Shown here piece by piece: positions 41,054 to 50,399 of a DNA stretch of 64,000 bases (position 1 is its first letter; each line of letters opens with the position of its first letter). Position numbers and translations under genes: made by a program. This stretch comes from Nonomuraea cypriaca (GTDB lineage: Bacteria; Actinomycetota; Actinomycetes; Streptosporangiales; Streptosporangiaceae), in NCBI RefSeq assembly GCF_015645445.1, contig NZ_JADOGI010000020.1, forward strand, positions 1 through 64,000. Direction: 5' to 3'. A model generated the notes under the pieces. The model had not been told where the DNA came from and did no database searches. It worked only from the letters and a program-made list of their open reading frames with translations.

Positions 41054-42247
41054 TCAGAGGCGGTTTTGGGCGATGCGCTTGGCCAGGCTGGGCAGGGAGT
41101 CGTCGGCCATGAGGGCCGGTAGGCGGGGGGCGTCCTCGTCGATCTGCCGCCGCACCGCCGGGTGGTCGCCGGAGAACCTGCTCCAGGCCCGGACCACCGC
41201 CGGCATCGCCGCGATCGCCTCGTCCGTCAGGATCGCCTCCCGGGGCAGCCACGACGTGAAGAACTGCGAGACCCGGCCCGGGCTCCACCACAACGGCCGA
41301 TCGCCGACGAACTCGGTGAGCTTCTCGAACGCCTCACGCGCGCCCGGCAGGTCCGGCAGGTCGTCGAACCGCGCCGCCGTGTCATCGGCCGCGCCGCGTA
41401 CGAGGCCGGGCACCGCGTACGCCCGAGCGATCGCGAGCGCCCGCACGGCGGGGAGCGTGTCGGCCACCATCGCCCCCATGATCTGGTCGCCCAGTTCGAA
41501 CGCGTCCAGGATCCGGCCGCCCACCACCCCGGGGTCCGCCGCCCGCAGGCCCAGGTCGTCGAGGAACTTCACCTCCTCGACCAGGGCGTCCACCGCCAGG
41601 CCGCCGTTGGGCTGGTCGATGCCGACGACGAGGATGTGCGGCTCCTTGCCGTTCTCGTACCGGAAGGACAGGACGGCCAGGGTCTGCTCGCCGTAGGGGT
41701 CGGCCTTGCCGTACCAGGCGCCCTCGCACCTCACCCGCCCCATTCGCCGTACCCACCCGGCCAGCGTCGCCGCCATCCCACTCCCAGCCACCGTGTACGG
41801 CCGCACCCCCGCGTCCACCTCGCCGCCCCCGACCGGTGCCGTGCCGCCGGCCTCGGCGAGCCGGCCATCGGCCGTGGTGCCGCCGGCGGGCCTGCCGCCG
41901 GGTTCGGCCGGCGTCGTGTCGGCGGGCCTTCCGCCGGGTTCGGCCGGCGTCGTGTCGGCGGGCCTTCCGCCGGGTTCGGTGGGCGTTGCGATGGCGGGCT
42001 GGCTGTCGGGTTCGGCCGGCGTGGTGATGGCCGCTTCTGCGGGCTGGTTGACGGCGGCCAGGGCGGCCAGGGTCAGGCGTGCCTCCGGGCTGCCGTCCTG
42101 CGTCAGCCGCCCCAGGAACGGCCTCACCTGGTCCGGCTCCAGATCGGCCGTGAGCCGTGCCGCCCAGAGCTCCGTCCGCAAGGGGGAGTGCCACCTGAGC
42201 AGGTCGCGCGCCTGGGTGACCGCCGTGTCGAACGTCGTCGTGCTCAC
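41054..42247 (-). CDS. Hypothetical protein with Pro/Thr repeat linker
   Basis: 397 residues. An N-terminal helical domain (about 1-70), then a low-complexity linker with three near-identical 11-residue repeats (TPAEPGGRPAD; 33 bases each, at about 41880-41980), then a C-terminal globular domain of about 250 residues (WVRRMGRVRCEGAWYGKADPY, split; HILVVGIDQPNGGLAVDALV). No known domain recognised and no membrane or signal segment, so cytoplasmic. The coding style is like its neighbours. Confidence 0.8.
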   Translation of the reverse strand: MSTTTFDTAVTQARDLLRWHSPLRTELWAARLTADLEPDQVRPFLGRLTQDGSPEARLTLAALAAVNQPAEAAITTPAEPDSQPAIATPTEPGGRPADTTPAEPGGRPADTTPAEPGGRPAGGTTADGRLAEAGGTAPVGGGEVDAGVRPYTVAGSGMAATLAGWVRRMGRVRCEGAWYGKADPYGEQTLAVLSFRYENGKEPHILVVGIDQPNGGLAVDALVEEVKFLDDLGLRAADPGVVGGRILDAFELGDQIMGAMVADTLPAVRALAIARAYAVPGLVRGAADDTAARFDDLPDLPGAREAFEKLTEFVGDRPLWWSPGRVSQFFTSWLPREAILTDEAIAAMPAVVRAWSRFSGDHPAVRRQIDEDAPRLPALMADDSLPSLAKRIAQNRL

Positions 42248-42557
42248 ACCTCAACCGTATCGCCACAGCGACACGCCGCAGCGGCGCGGGATCGGCGCGG
42301 CAGGAGCCGGTTCATGGCGTCGACCAGACAGTTCGGTCCACCCCAGGTCGGTCGTGAACGCGTCCGCGGGCTGGACGCTGAACGTCCCCCGATGGATGTC
42401 GGTGGCACGCTCGACGGTCAGCCCGGTCGCAGCAGGTGCTCGAAGGCCCCGACGACGGCGTTGACGCAGGCCCGAGGCGTTGAACGGTGGCGCGTCAGGC
42501 GGGGTGGGACTGGGCTGCTGGAGCTCGTCCCACCCAGCCTTACGCGGATCGGTGTCG
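42248..42557. other. No gene seen
   Basis: 310 bases between two minus-strand genes. Short frames are present on both strands but none has a ribosome site with a recognisable product. It should contain the promoter of the hypothetical gene. Confidence 0.5.
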
Positions 42558-43040
42558 CTATCCCCACTGGCCGGGCTGGTAGTCGCCGGTGGCGGGCTGC
42601 CGGGTGATGACGTTCAGGCGGTTCCAGGTGTTCATGAGGGCGATGACGCCCACCAGGGCGGCGAGCTGGTCCTCGTCGTAGTGCTTGGCGGCGTTGGCCC
42701 AGACCTCGTCGGTGACACCACCGGCGGCGTCGGCGATGCGGGTGCCCTGTTCGGCCAGCTCGAAGGCGGCCCGCTCGGCGTCGGTGAAGACCGTCGCCTC
42801 CCGCCAGGCCGCGACCAGGTTGAGGCGCACCGACGTTTCCCCCGCGTGCGCGGCGTCCTTGGTGTGCATGTCGATGCAGGCGGCGCAGCCGTTGATCTGG
42901 CTGACGCGGAGCGACACCAGCTCCTGCGTCGTGACGGGCAGGGCCGAATCATGCACGACCTTGCTCGCGGAGATGGAGACGAGGTGCTTCACGAGCTTGG
43001 CCATGACCGGGTTGCTGGAGTAGTCGAGACGGGCGTCCAT
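42558..43040 (-). CDS. Carboxymuconolactone decarboxylase family protein (AhpD-like)
   Basis: 160 residues. The CMD core motif E40-x11-C52-x2-C55-x3-H59 (INGCAACIDMHTKDA) is intact, as in alkylhydroperoxidase AhpD, where the Cys pair reduces peroxide. The surrounding ELVSLRVSQ and NTWNRLNV fit the family. Likely a small peroxidase-type stress protein. It precedes no peroxiredoxin gene; neighbours downstream are SnoaL and ECF42. Confidence 0.92.
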   Translation of the reverse strand: MDARLDYSSNPVMAKLVKHLVSISASKVVHDSALPVTTQELVSLRVSQINGCAACIDMHTKDAAHAGETSVRLNLVAAWREATVFTDAERAAFELAEQGTRIADAAGGVTDEVWANAAKHYDEDQLAALVGVIALMNTWNRLNVITRQPATGDYQPGQWG

Positions 43041-43142
43041 GGTGAACTCCTCTGTTGTGTTCGTTGTTACAGCCCACCGACGAGACAGCTCGCACGATGG
43101 GACGGAAGGAATGTGATCTGTGTCACCTCGAGTCCGGCCGCG

Positions 43143-43577
43143 CTAGGCCGGAATGGCGCCGATCTGCCGCAGCTGTGTGAAGACGTCGACAACCCCCCAG
43201 ATCTCAGCGATCCGGCCGTCGGCGAAGCGGGCGATGAAGATCTCGTTGTACGCGACGGACTTGCCGGTCGGCGGGAGGCCCCGGTACTCGCCTTGGTGGG
43301 TCCCGGTAACCGTGTTCCTGCAGACGACCTTGTCCCCCTCCGCGATCACATCCTCGATCTCGACGTGAATGTCGGGGAACGCGCGAAGGAGCACCGTCCA
43401 CACGTGCTTGAGCGCCTTTGCCCCCGTCACATCACTCGGTACCGGCGCGTGGAACAGCACGTCCGGCTCGACGAGCTCGTCGATCGTCTTCGAGATGATC
43501 TCCAGATCGCGGGAGTTCGTGGCGTCATGGAAGCGGCTGAACGTCGCTTTGTTGCTTGCTGCCTGGGCTGTTGACAT
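43143..43577 (-). CDS. SnoaL-like ester cyclase / polyketide cyclase-fold protein
   Basis: 144 residues from ATG 43577, GAGGAAG 6 bases upstream. NTF2-like cone fold with the SnoaL pattern: AFPDIHVEIEDVIAEGDKVV, then GEYRGLPPTGKSV and FADGRIAEIWGVVDVF. Such stand-alone members are common and often not polyketide enzymes. Substrate unknown. Followed (in its direction) by the AhpD-like gene and preceded by a YceI remnant. Confidence 0.88.
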   Translation of the reverse strand: MSTAQAASNKATFSRFHDATNSRDLEIISKTIDELVEPDVLFHAPVPSDVTGAKALKHVWTVLLRAFPDIHVEIEDVIAEGDKVVCRNTVTGTHQGEYRGLPPTGKSVAYNEIFIARFADGRIAEIWGVVDVFTQLRQIGAIPA

Positions 43578-43636
43578 GTGACTTCCTCGGGGCGAGATGA
43601 ACATTCGGGTGATTGCGGCAGCCCGTCCGGGCCTGG

Positions 43637-43797
43637 TCACTTCTGGAAGACAGCCTCGATCTCGAGGCTGATCGGCACCTTGTCGCCGGCCGTGACGCCA
43701 CGGCGTCCATCGGCCTGCTGACGCCGCGCGACGTCAGCTCGCGGCCGATGACCCAGCCGTCGTCGGGCCGGCGGAAGGCAGGAACGGTTGTCGCTCA
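43637..43797 (-). pseudogene. YceI-family remnant (internal deletion and frameshift)
   Basis: One frame (about 43690-43797) reads ATTVPAFRRPDDGWVIGREL then TSRGVSRPMDAV, which resembles the middle of YceI proteins (usually LTIRGVTRPVTLDV). A second frame reads GVTAGDKVPISLEIEAVFQK to a stop at 43637, like the YceI C-terminus (GDKVKIELEVEA). About 60 residues that should lie between are missing, and the frames do not match. YceI binds polyprenoid lipids; this copy cannot work. Confidence 0.5.
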
Positions 43798-43840
43798 CAC
43801 CCAGGCGACGAACGAGCACCCGCCCGGGGGACAGCCCGGG

Positions 43841-44962
43841 TCACAGTTGTTCGAGCCGCCGGGTCAGGAATCGCCGCTCAGGGGTCGAGGTGGTCAGCTC
43901 GAGCGCCCGGCGGTACGCCGCTCGGGCCTCGGCGTCACGACCGAGACGCCGCAACAGCTCGCCGCGGGTCGAGTGGAAGTAGAGGTAGCCGTCCAGGTCG
44001 AGGCGGTCGACGGCGTGCAACGCCGCGGCGGGGTCGCCGGCTTGGGCGATCGCCACGGCGCGGTTGAGCTCGACCACCGGGGAGCCGGTGAGTTCGACCA
44101 GCCGCCGGTACATCGCGGCGACCTGCGGCCAGTCGATCCGCTCGTGCGTCTGGAGCGACGCGATCACGGCCTGGACGACATAGGCGCCGCGCCCGCCCAG
44201 CGCCAGCGCCCGGTCGAGCACCGCGCGTCCCGCCGCGATCTGGCGCATGTCCCACAGCGACCGGTCCTGGTCGTCGAGCAGGACGAGGTCCTCGCCGGAG
44301 AAGCGGGCCCGCCGCCGGGCGTGGTGGATCATCATCAGCGCCAGCAGCCCGTGCGCCTCCGGCTCGTCCGGCATGAGCGCGGCGAGCACTCGCCCCAAGC
44401 CGATGGCTTCGGCGCCGAGGTCGACCCGGCCGCGGTAGCCCTCGTTGTAGATCAGGTAGATCACGGCCAGCACCGCGTCGAGGCGGTCGGGCAGCAGATG
44501 CGTGCCGGGAACCGCGAACGGGATCCCGGTCGCCTTGATCTTGGCCTTGGCCCGCGAAAGGCGCCGCTTCATGGTCTCCTCCGAGACCAGGAAGGCGCGC
44601 GCGATCTCGGCGGTCTCCAGGCCACCGAGGGCCCGCAGCGTGAGCGCCACCTGTCCCTCCAGCGGTAGCGCCGGGTGGCAGCAGGTGAAGATCAGCTCCA
44701 GCCGTTCGTCCTTGATCACGCCGTCGTCGAACTCCTCCATGGCGGTCTCCGGCACCGGCAGCAGGTGGATTTTCTCGGCAAGGGTGCGTTCCCGGCGGAT
44801 CCGGTCGATCGCCCGGTTGCGGGCCGTCGTCACCAGCCACGCGCCCGGGTTGGCCGGCATGCCCGATGCGGGCCAGCGCTCCGCCGCGATCGCGAACGCC
44901 TCCTGCGCGGCTTCTTCGGCCCGGTCGAAGTCACCGAGGAACCCGACCAGCGAGGCCAGCAC
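43841..44962 (-). CDS. ECF42-type RNA polymerase sigma factor with C-terminal TPR-like domain
   Basis: At least 373 residues. Region 2 ([38 protein letters not shown]) and region 4 ([29 protein letters not shown], split), then about 200 residues of the ECF42 extension ([33 protein letters not shown]). GTG 44962 is the first standard start, but the upstream frame codes for [20 protein letters not shown], typical of the family's N-terminus, with a CTG at 45004 overlapping the upstream TGA (CTGA). So the real start may be that CTG (387 residues). Its partner DGPF gene lies directly upstream. Confidence 0.9.
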   Translation of the reverse strand: MLASLVGFLGDFDRAEEAAQEAFAIAAERWPASGMPANPGAWLVTTARNRAIDRIRRERTLAEKIHLLPVPETAMEEFDDGVIKDERLELIFTCCHPALPLEGQVALTLRALGGLETAEIARAFLVSEETMKRRLSRAKAKIKATGIPFAVPGTHLLPDRLDAVLAVIYLIYNEGYRGRVDLGAEAIGLGRVLAALMPDEPEAHGLLALMMIHHARRRARFSGEDLVLLDDQDRSLWDMRQIAAGRAVLDRALALGGRGAYVVQAVIASLQTHERIDWPQVAAMYRRLVELTGSPVVELNRAVAIAQAGDPAAALHAVDRLDLDGYLYFHSTRGELLRRLGRDAEARAAYRRALELTTSTPERRFLTRRLEQL

Positions 44963-45000
44963 CCGGCCCCACTCGTCGCGGAAGACCTCCTCCAGCGTGG

Positions 45001-45339
45001 TCAGCGCCGCACCACCGGCCTGATCTCCACCGCCCCGCCGAGCCTGGCGGCCGGGATGCGCTCCGCCAGCTCGATCGCCTCGTCCAGATTGGCCGCCTCG
45101 ATCAGGAAGAAGCCGCCGAGCACCTCCTTGGTGTCCGCGAACGGGCCGTCGGTCATCAGCGTCCGGCCGCCGGCCACGCGCACGCTGGTGGCCGTCTCGG
45201 CGGGCTGCAGCTGCGCGCCGCTGACGAGGCGCTCGTCGTCGGCCAACGCGAAATACTCCGCGTATACCGCGTCACGTTCCGCATCCGACAGCGCCTCGAA
45301 GTAGCCGGACTCGTTGTAGATCATCAGGGCGTACTGCAT
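45001..45339 (-). CDS. YCII/DGPF-domain protein, partner of the ECF42 sigma factor
   Basis: 112 residues from ATG 45339, GGAGG 5 bases upstream. The family motif [21 protein letters not shown] (split) and MQYALMIYN start are clear. DGPF proteins are the standard neighbours of ECF42 factors and probably act upstream or as part of their control, though the mechanism is unknown. The stop overlaps or adjoins the sigma factor's coding frame. Confidence 0.93.
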   Translation of the reverse strand: MQYALMIYNESGYFEALSDAERDAVYAEYFALADDERLVSGAQLQPAETATSVRVAGGRTLMTDGPFADTKEVLGGFFLIEAANLDEAIELAERIPAARLGGAVEIRPVVRR

Positions 45340-45426
45340 CGCTACCTCCGGGGCAGTGGACTCTCATCTGAACGACGAACGAGCGGCCACGCAAGGGACA
45401 CCATCGGCCCAGGGGCGTGTGCCGGA

Positions 45427-47967
45427 CTAACGGTCGTCGCCGGTCAGGCCCGCCTTGCGGAGGGCTTCGGCCATGGCGCCCGTCGGAGCCGGCCGGTCCT
45501 GGCGGCGCTGGCCGCCGCGCTGACCCTCACCGCGGCCCCCGCGACCACCCTGGCCTCCACCGCCCTGGCCTCCACCACGCTGCCCGTCACCACGACCGCC
45601 GTCACGACCACGCTGCCCGTCACCACGACCGCCGTCACGACCGCCTTCGCCACGACCGCCATTGCCACGGGCGCCGTCAGCACGAGTCGCGTCACCACGG
45701 GCGCCGTCACCGCGCGGGCCGTTTCCGCGGCCCTCGCCGCGAGCGCCGTTTCCGCGGCCGTCCGCGCCGCGACCAGCGCCCTGGCGGGCGGGCCCCTTGC
45801 GGCCGTCGCCCGAAGCCTGTGCGGCGGTCTCGTCCTCGAGACGCAGGGTCAGGGAGATGCGCTTGCGCGGGATGTCGACGTCGAGCACCTTGACGCGCAC
45901 GATGTCGCCGGGCTTGACCACGTCTCGGGGGTCCTTGACGTAATTTTGGGACATGGCCGAAACGTGGACCAGGCCGTCCTGGTGGACGCCGACGTCCACG
46001 AAGGCGCCGAAGGCGGCCACGTTGGTCACCACGCCTTCGAGGATCATGCCCGACACCAGGTCGGAGAGCTTCTCGACCCCCTCCTTGAAGGTGGCGGTCT
46101 TGAAGCCGGGACGCGGGTCGCGGCCCGGCTTCTCCAGCTCGCGCAGGATGTCGGTGACCGTCGGCAGGCCGAACGTGTCGTCGGTGAACTCCTCCGGACT
46201 GATCGTGCGCAGCGCCCCCGTGTTGCCGATCAGCGACTTGAGGTCCGTCTTGACCGAGGTGAGGATGCGGCGGACCACCGGATAGGCCTCCGGGTGCACG
46301 CTGGACACGTCGAGCGGGTCGTCGCCGCCCGGAATGCGCAGGAAGCCCGCGCACTGCTCGAACGCCTTGGGGCCGAGCCTGGGCACCTGCTTGAGCGCGC
46401 CGCGCGTCCTGAACGGGCCGTTGGCGTCACGGTGGCGGACGATGCTCTCCGCCAGCGTGGACCCGATGCCGGACACGCGCGTGAGCAGGGGCGCGGACGC
46501 GGTGTTGACGTCGACGCCCACGGCGTTGACGCAGTCTTCGACCACCGCGTCGAGCGAGCGGGAGAGCTTGGACTCGGCGAGGTCGTGCTGGTATTGGCCG
46601 ACGCCGATCGACTTGGGGTCGATCTTGACCAGCTCGGCCAGCGGGTCCTGCAGGCGGCGGGCGATGGAGACCGCGCCCCGCAGCGACACGTCCAGCTCGG
46701 GCAGCTCCTGCGACGCGTACGGCGACGCGGAGTAGACCGAGGCCCCCGCCTCCGAGACCACGATCTTGGTGACCGACGGCATGTGCTGAACCAGCTCACC
46801 GGCCAGCTTGTCGGTCTCGCGGGAAGCGGTGCCGTTGCCGATGGCGATCAGCTCGACCCCGTGCCGCTGCGCGAGCGCGCCCAGCACGGCGAGCGACTTG
46901 TCCCACTGCCGCTTGGGCTCGTGGGGGTAGATCGTCGCGGTCTCGACGACCTTGCCCGTGGCGTCGACCACGGCCACCTTCACGCCGGTGCGCAGCCCGG
47001 GGTCGAGACCCATCGTCGCCCGGGTGCCGGCCGGCGCGGCGAGCAGCAGGTCGCGCAGGTTGGCCGCGAACACCCTGACCGCCTCGTCCTCGGCCGCCTG
47101 CCACAGCCGCATCCGCAGGTCGATCCCGAGGTGCACGAGGATGCGGGTGCGCCAGGCCCAGCGTACGGTCTCGCCCAGCCACTGGTCGGCCTGCCGCCCC
47201 TGGTCGGAGACGCCGAACCGGGAGGCGATGCGCAGCTCGTAGTCGGGACTGTCGTCCGGCTCCAGCGCGACGGAGAGGATCTCCTCCTTCTCGCCACGGA
47301 ACATCGCCAGGATCCGGTGCGAGGGCAGCTTCGTGAACGGCTCGCCGAACTCGAAGTAGTCGGAGAACTTGGCCCCCGCCTCCTCCTTGCCCTCCCGGAC
47401 CTTGGACACCAGCCGGCCGCGGCTCCACAACTGCTCCCGCAGCCCGCCGATGAGGTCGGCGTCCTCGGCGAAGCGCTCGATCAGGATGGCCCTGGCGCCT
47501 TCCAGCGCGGCCCCCGCGTCGGCCACGCCCTCGGCGACGAAGCCCTCGGCCGTCGCGACGGGATCCAGCGAGGGGTCGGCGAGCAGCTGGTCGGCCAACG
47601 GCTCCAGGCCCAGCTCGCGGGCGATCTGCGCCTTGGTGCGCCGCTTGGGCTTGAAGGGCAGATAGATGTCCTCGAGTCTGGCCTTGGTCTCGGCCGCCAT
47701 GATCTGCTCGCGCAGCTCGTCGTCGAGCTTGCCCTGGGACTCGATCGACTCCAGGATCGCCGTCCTGCGCTCCTCCAGCTCGCGCAGGTAGCGCAGCCGC
47801 TCTTCGAGCGTGCGCAGTTGCGCGTCGTCGAGAGTGCCGGTGGCCTCTTTGCGGTATCGCGCGATGAACGGCACGGTCGCGCCGCCGTCGAGCAGCTCGA
47901 CGGCCGCCCGCACCTGCCCGTCGCGTACGCCGAGCTCTTCCGCGATTCGCTGGTGAATAGAGAGCAC
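45427..47967 (-). CDS. tex: Tex-family RNA-binding transcription accessory protein
   Basis: 846 residues, GTG 47967. Tex N-terminal helical domain ([22 protein letters not shown], split; [11 protein letters not shown]), YqgF-like RNase H fold (about 325-460, [21 protein letters not shown]), helix-hairpin-helix (about 480-560) and S1 RNA-binding domain (about 640-715, [21 protein letters not shown]). An unusual tail of about 120 residues (720-846) of Arg/Gly-rich repeats ([12 protein letters not shown]) follows, like RGG boxes. Tex aids transcription elongation and translation quality. Confidence 0.95.
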   Translation of the reverse strand: MLSIHQRIAEELGVRDGQVRAAVELLDGGATVPFIARYRKEATGTLDDAQLRTLEERLRYLRELEERRTAILESIESQGKLDDELREQIMAAETKARLEDIYLPFKPKRRTKAQIARELGLEPLADQLLADPSLDPVATAEGFVAEGVADAGAALEGARAILIERFAEDADLIGGLREQLWSRGRLVSKVREGKEEAGAKFSDYFEFGEPFTKLPSHRILAMFRGEKEEILSVALEPDDSPDYELRIASRFGVSDQGRQADQWLGETVRWAWRTRILVHLGIDLRMRLWQAAEDEAVRVFAANLRDLLLAAPAGTRATMGLDPGLRTGVKVAVVDATGKVVETATIYPHEPKRQWDKSLAVLGALAQRHGVELIAIGNGTASRETDKLAGELVQHMPSVTKIVVSEAGASVYSASPYASQELPELDVSLRGAVSIARRLQDPLAELVKIDPKSIGVGQYQHDLAESKLSRSLDAVVEDCVNAVGVDVNTASAPLLTRVSGIGSTLAESIVRHRDANGPFRTRGALKQVPRLGPKAFEQCAGFLRIPGGDDPLDVSSVHPEAYPVVRRILTSVKTDLKSLIGNTGALRTISPEEFTDDTFGLPTVTDILRELEKPGRDPRPGFKTATFKEGVEKLSDLVSGMILEGVVTNVAAFGAFVDVGVHQDGLVHVSAMSQNYVKDPRDVVKPGDIVRVKVLDVDIPRKRISLTLRLEDETAAQASGDGRKGPARQGAGRGADGRGNGARGEGRGNGPRGDGARGDATRADGARGNGGRGEGGRDGGRGDGQRGRDGGRGDGQRGGGQGGGGQGGRGGRGEGQRGGQRRQDRPAPTGAMAEALRKAGLTGDDR

Positions 47968-47994
47968 TTGCCTGCCTTTCGATGGTCCCGCCGG

Positions 47995-49158
47995 TCAATT
48001 GTGCAGGACAACGCCATCCTTCATGACCAGAGTGCGCGCAGGGTGAACGACCACCGCCTCCGCCGGCCCCCCGCACGGCACGACGACCAGGTCGGCCCGG
48101 TCGCCGGCGGCCAGGCCGTAGTCTTCCAGGCCGAGCGCGCGGGCGCCGCCGTAGGTGGCGGCCTCCAGCGCCAGCTCGATGTTCTCGTCCCTGCGGAACG
48201 TGCTGCGGTAGGCCACGTGCATCGCCCGCTCCAGCATGTCGCCGCTGCCATAGGGGCCCCACAGATCGCGGATGCCGTCGTGGCCGCAGGCGACCGTGAC
48301 GCCCGCGGCCCGCAGCTTCTTGATCGGCGGCACCGGGAAGCTGTAGACGGCCGCGGTCGCCAGCGCGACGCCCGCCTCGGCGAAGCCCTGGGCCAGGCGG
48401 TCCTGGTAGGGCTCGTCGAGCTGGCCCAGCGCGTAGGCGTGGCTGACCGTCACCCTGCCGCCCAGCCCGAGCGCCTTGGTGCGCTCGGTGATGAGCTCCA
48501 GCTCCCACCCGCCCAGCGAGCCGCCGTCGTGCAGATGGATGTCGAGATGCGCGCCGTAGCGCTCGGCCAGGGCGAAGATCAGGTCGAGGTGGCGCACAGG
48601 ATCGCGGTCGATGCCCGCGGGATCCAGCCCGCCGACCGCCTCGACGCCGCTCTTCAGCGCCTCTTCGAGCAGCTCGGCGGTGCCCGGGTTGGTGAGCACG
48701 CCGTGCTGGGGGAAGGCGACCTGGCGCACGTCCACGGGGGAGGTCGCGGCGGCTTCGCGCACGGCCTCGACACCCCGCAGCCCGGCCAGGGGGTCGATGT
48801 CCGTGTGCGTGCGGACGTGGGTGGTGCCCGCCGCGCTCATCCGCGCCAGCAGCGCGCCGATCCGCTCGACGCTCGGGACGCCCAGCTCGGCCCGGCGGGC
48901 GAGGTCGTCGCCGATCCGGCCGGCGAGCGTGTCGTCGGCCGAGTGGGGCACCCACGGCCCGCCGTAGAGGGTCTTGTCGAGATGGCAGTGCGCCTCGACC
49001 AGGCCCGGCAGGACGAGCTGCCCCTCGACGCCGACGACCTGGGCGCCTGGCGCGTCGATGCCCGGGGCGACGCGCTCGATCCGGGCGCCGCGCACCAGGA
49101 GGTCGGCGGGCGCGTCGAGGCCCCAGGGGCGTCCGCCGCGGAGCAGTACGTCGGTCAT
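47995..49158 (-). CDS. Amidohydrolase, cytosine deaminase-like
   Basis: 387 residues from ATG 49158; a farther start at 49239 adds a non-family N-terminus. Metal and catalytic residues: HxH in EAHCHLDKT, H in DIHLHDGG and SHAYALG, and D in GHDGIRDLW. The IRDLWGPYGSGDMLERA (split) segment and LEDYGLAAGDRADLVV C-terminus match CodA-type enzymes, which deaminate cytosine or related rings (isocytosine, creatinine-like). Substrate cannot be told. 27 bases before tex. Confidence 0.88.
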   Translation of the reverse strand: MTDVLLRGGRPWGLDAPADLLVRGARIERVAPGIDAPGAQVVGVEGQLVLPGLVEAHCHLDKTLYGGPWVPHSADDTLAGRIGDDLARRAELGVPSVERIGALLARMSAAGTTHVRTHTDIDPLAGLRGVEAVREAAATSPVDVRQVAFPQHGVLTNPGTAELLEEALKSGVEAVGGLDPAGIDRDPVRHLDLIFALAERYGAHLDIHLHDGGSLGGWELELITERTKALGLGGRVTVSHAYALGQLDEPYQDRLAQGFAEAGVALATAAVYSFPVPPIKKLRAAGVTVACGHDGIRDLWGPYGSGDMLERAMHVAYRSTFRRDENIELALEAATYGGARALGLEDYGLAAGDRADLVVVPCGGPAEAVVVHPARTLVMKDGVVLHN

Positions 49159-49374
49159 GCCCAGCACCCTAAACGGCGGCACCGACGATTTCGGCGCGTC
49201 AACTGCGACGGTGCCCAATCCGTCAAGCCATCCAGACAAACGGCGCGCCCCAAAAGCGAAAAAGTGGTCCCATTCGTTGGGTTGGGGCTGCGGCTGGGGC
49301 TGGGACGAAGGCCGGTGGCTGGGACGAAACCGGGGCCAAGGCTGGTGCTGGGTCGGGAGGTGCGGGAGGCGGGA

Positions 49375-49599
49375 TCAGGCCGGGTGGTTCGCGAAGAGCT
49401 CAAGGTGGTGGCAGTGGCGGCAGCGGTAGGCGTCTATCTCCCACTTCGGCCGGCGGAATATCTTGGCGCCGCCCAAGACGCCGCGTTGGAGCGGCCCTTC
49501 GACCCATTCGGCGAAACCCGAGGCGCTCTGGCCGGTGTCCAGTATGAACCCGGTCTCAAGCGACTCTTCCCCGCAATGCGTACACCTTAATGACGACAT
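49375..49599 (-). CDS. Small zinc-ribbon protein
   Basis: 74 residues from ATG 49599. Two CxxC knuckles, CTHC (residues 6-9) and CRHC (about 59-62), make a four-Cys zinc ribbon; the middle (LETGFILDTGQSASGFAEWV, split) is like DUF6487-type proteins. Function unknown. A 216-base gap rich in short GGCTGGG repeats separates it from the amidohydrolase gene. Confidence 0.75.
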   Translation of the reverse strand: MSSLRCTHCGEESLETGFILDTGQSASGFAEWVEGPLQRGVLGGAKIFRRPKWEIDAYRCRHCHHLELFANHPA

Positions 49600-49614
49600 G
49601 CCGCACGAGTGTAG

Positions 49615-50049
49615 TCAGATCTCGTCCACGTGGATGATGTTCGCGATGTCGGCGGCGTCCGCGCTCGGCCGGCCGGCGAGCCACGCGTCGAGGATCTCGG
49701 CCAGCACCACGTCGGAGGTGAGCCGGAGGCTGAGCGCCAGCACATTGGCGTCGTTCCACTTGCGGGCCCCGTCGGCGGTGTACGCATCCACGCACAGCGC
49801 GGCGCGCACGCCGGGCACCTTGTTCGCCGCGATCGACGCGCCCGTCCCGGTCCAGCAGCAGACGACCGCCTGGTCGGCCCGCCCCTCGCCGACGTCCCTG
49901 GCGGCGAGCTCGCAGGCCCACGCCCAGTCGTCGCGCTCGTCGTCGCTGAGCGCGCCGTGCGCCACCACCTCGTGCCCCCGGCGCCGCAACTCCGCCACGA
50001 CCAGCTCGGCCACCCCGTCCTTGCTGTCGGCCGCCACCGAGATCCGCAT
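49615..50049 (-). CDS. RpiB/LacA/LacB-family sugar-phosphate isomerase
   Basis: 144 residues from ATG 50049, GGAAGGGAG 7 bases upstream. RpiB motifs: VAADSKDGVAELV at the N-terminus, CCWTGTGASIAANKVPGVRA (GTG-x-G-x2-I-x-ANK, catalytic Cys region; the base Cys is present) and LCVDAYTADGARKWNDANVL (split; D-x-YTA-x-x-ARxHNDANVL with W-for-H replaced). Interconverts ribose/ribulose 5-phosphate or allose/allulose phosphates. Lies 47 bases after a tRNA gene. Confidence 0.87.
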   Translation of the reverse strand: MRISVAADSKDGVAELVVAELRRRGHEVVAHGALSDDERDDWAWACELAARDVGEGRADQAVVCCWTGTGASIAANKVPGVRAALCVDAYTADGARKWNDANVLALSLRLTSDVVLAEILDAWLAGRPSADAADIANIIHVDEI

Positions 50050-50095
50050 CCGCGCTCCCTTCCTCGCCCCCACATCTACCCGAAAACGGGACTCG

Positions 50096-50168
50096 TGGCG
50101 GGTGCGGGGATCGAACCCGCCTGGAGCTGCGTATGAAACAGCCGGGCACACCAGCACCCTCACCCGCC
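50096..50168 (-). tRNA. tRNA-like gene with CAU anticodon (Met or Ile2 type), noncanonical core
   Basis: 73 bases fold into a full cloverleaf: 7-bp acceptor (GGCGGGT/ACCCGCC), 4-bp D stem (GGGT/GCCC), 5-bp anticodon stem with loop TTCATAC (anticodon CAT), 5-base variable loop and 5-bp T stem (GCGGG/CCCGC) with loop TTCGATC. G18-G19 and T54-T55-C56 are present. But conserved U8, A14, purine 15 and A21 are G, G, C and T. CCA is not encoded. Standard actinomycete CAU tRNAs have a different D arm, so identity is uncertain. Confidence 0.7.
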
Positions 50169-50399
50169 TCAGGAAACGTCCTGGGCTGGCGCCGAGAGTC
50201 AGGCTCGGGCATCCCAGGACACGCCGGTACGGCGCCGCATGCGCATTCGCCGCCCGTCCATGGGATGTCCTTCCGAGATGAGGTCCTTTGCCGAATCCGA
50301 TCTTGCCCGTGGCAGATCGGGTGGCGCAACGGATTTACTCCTGGCCACAGGAGCCGGGACTAGCGCATTGAGGTGGTATGTGCTTGGTTGTGTCGCCAT

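Noticed and set aside
44866..49590. A 1574-codon open frame on the plus strand
   Set aside because: It is antisense to the ECF42 partner, tex and amidohydrolase genes, whose products have clear domains; the long frame is a by-product of GC-rich codon use.
50181..50216. TCCTGGG/CCCAGGA inverted repeat upstream of the tRNA gene as a terminator
   Set aside because: It lies before the tRNA on the minus strand and before the DUF917 gene on the plus strand, so no gene ends there; could be chance in GC-rich DNA.
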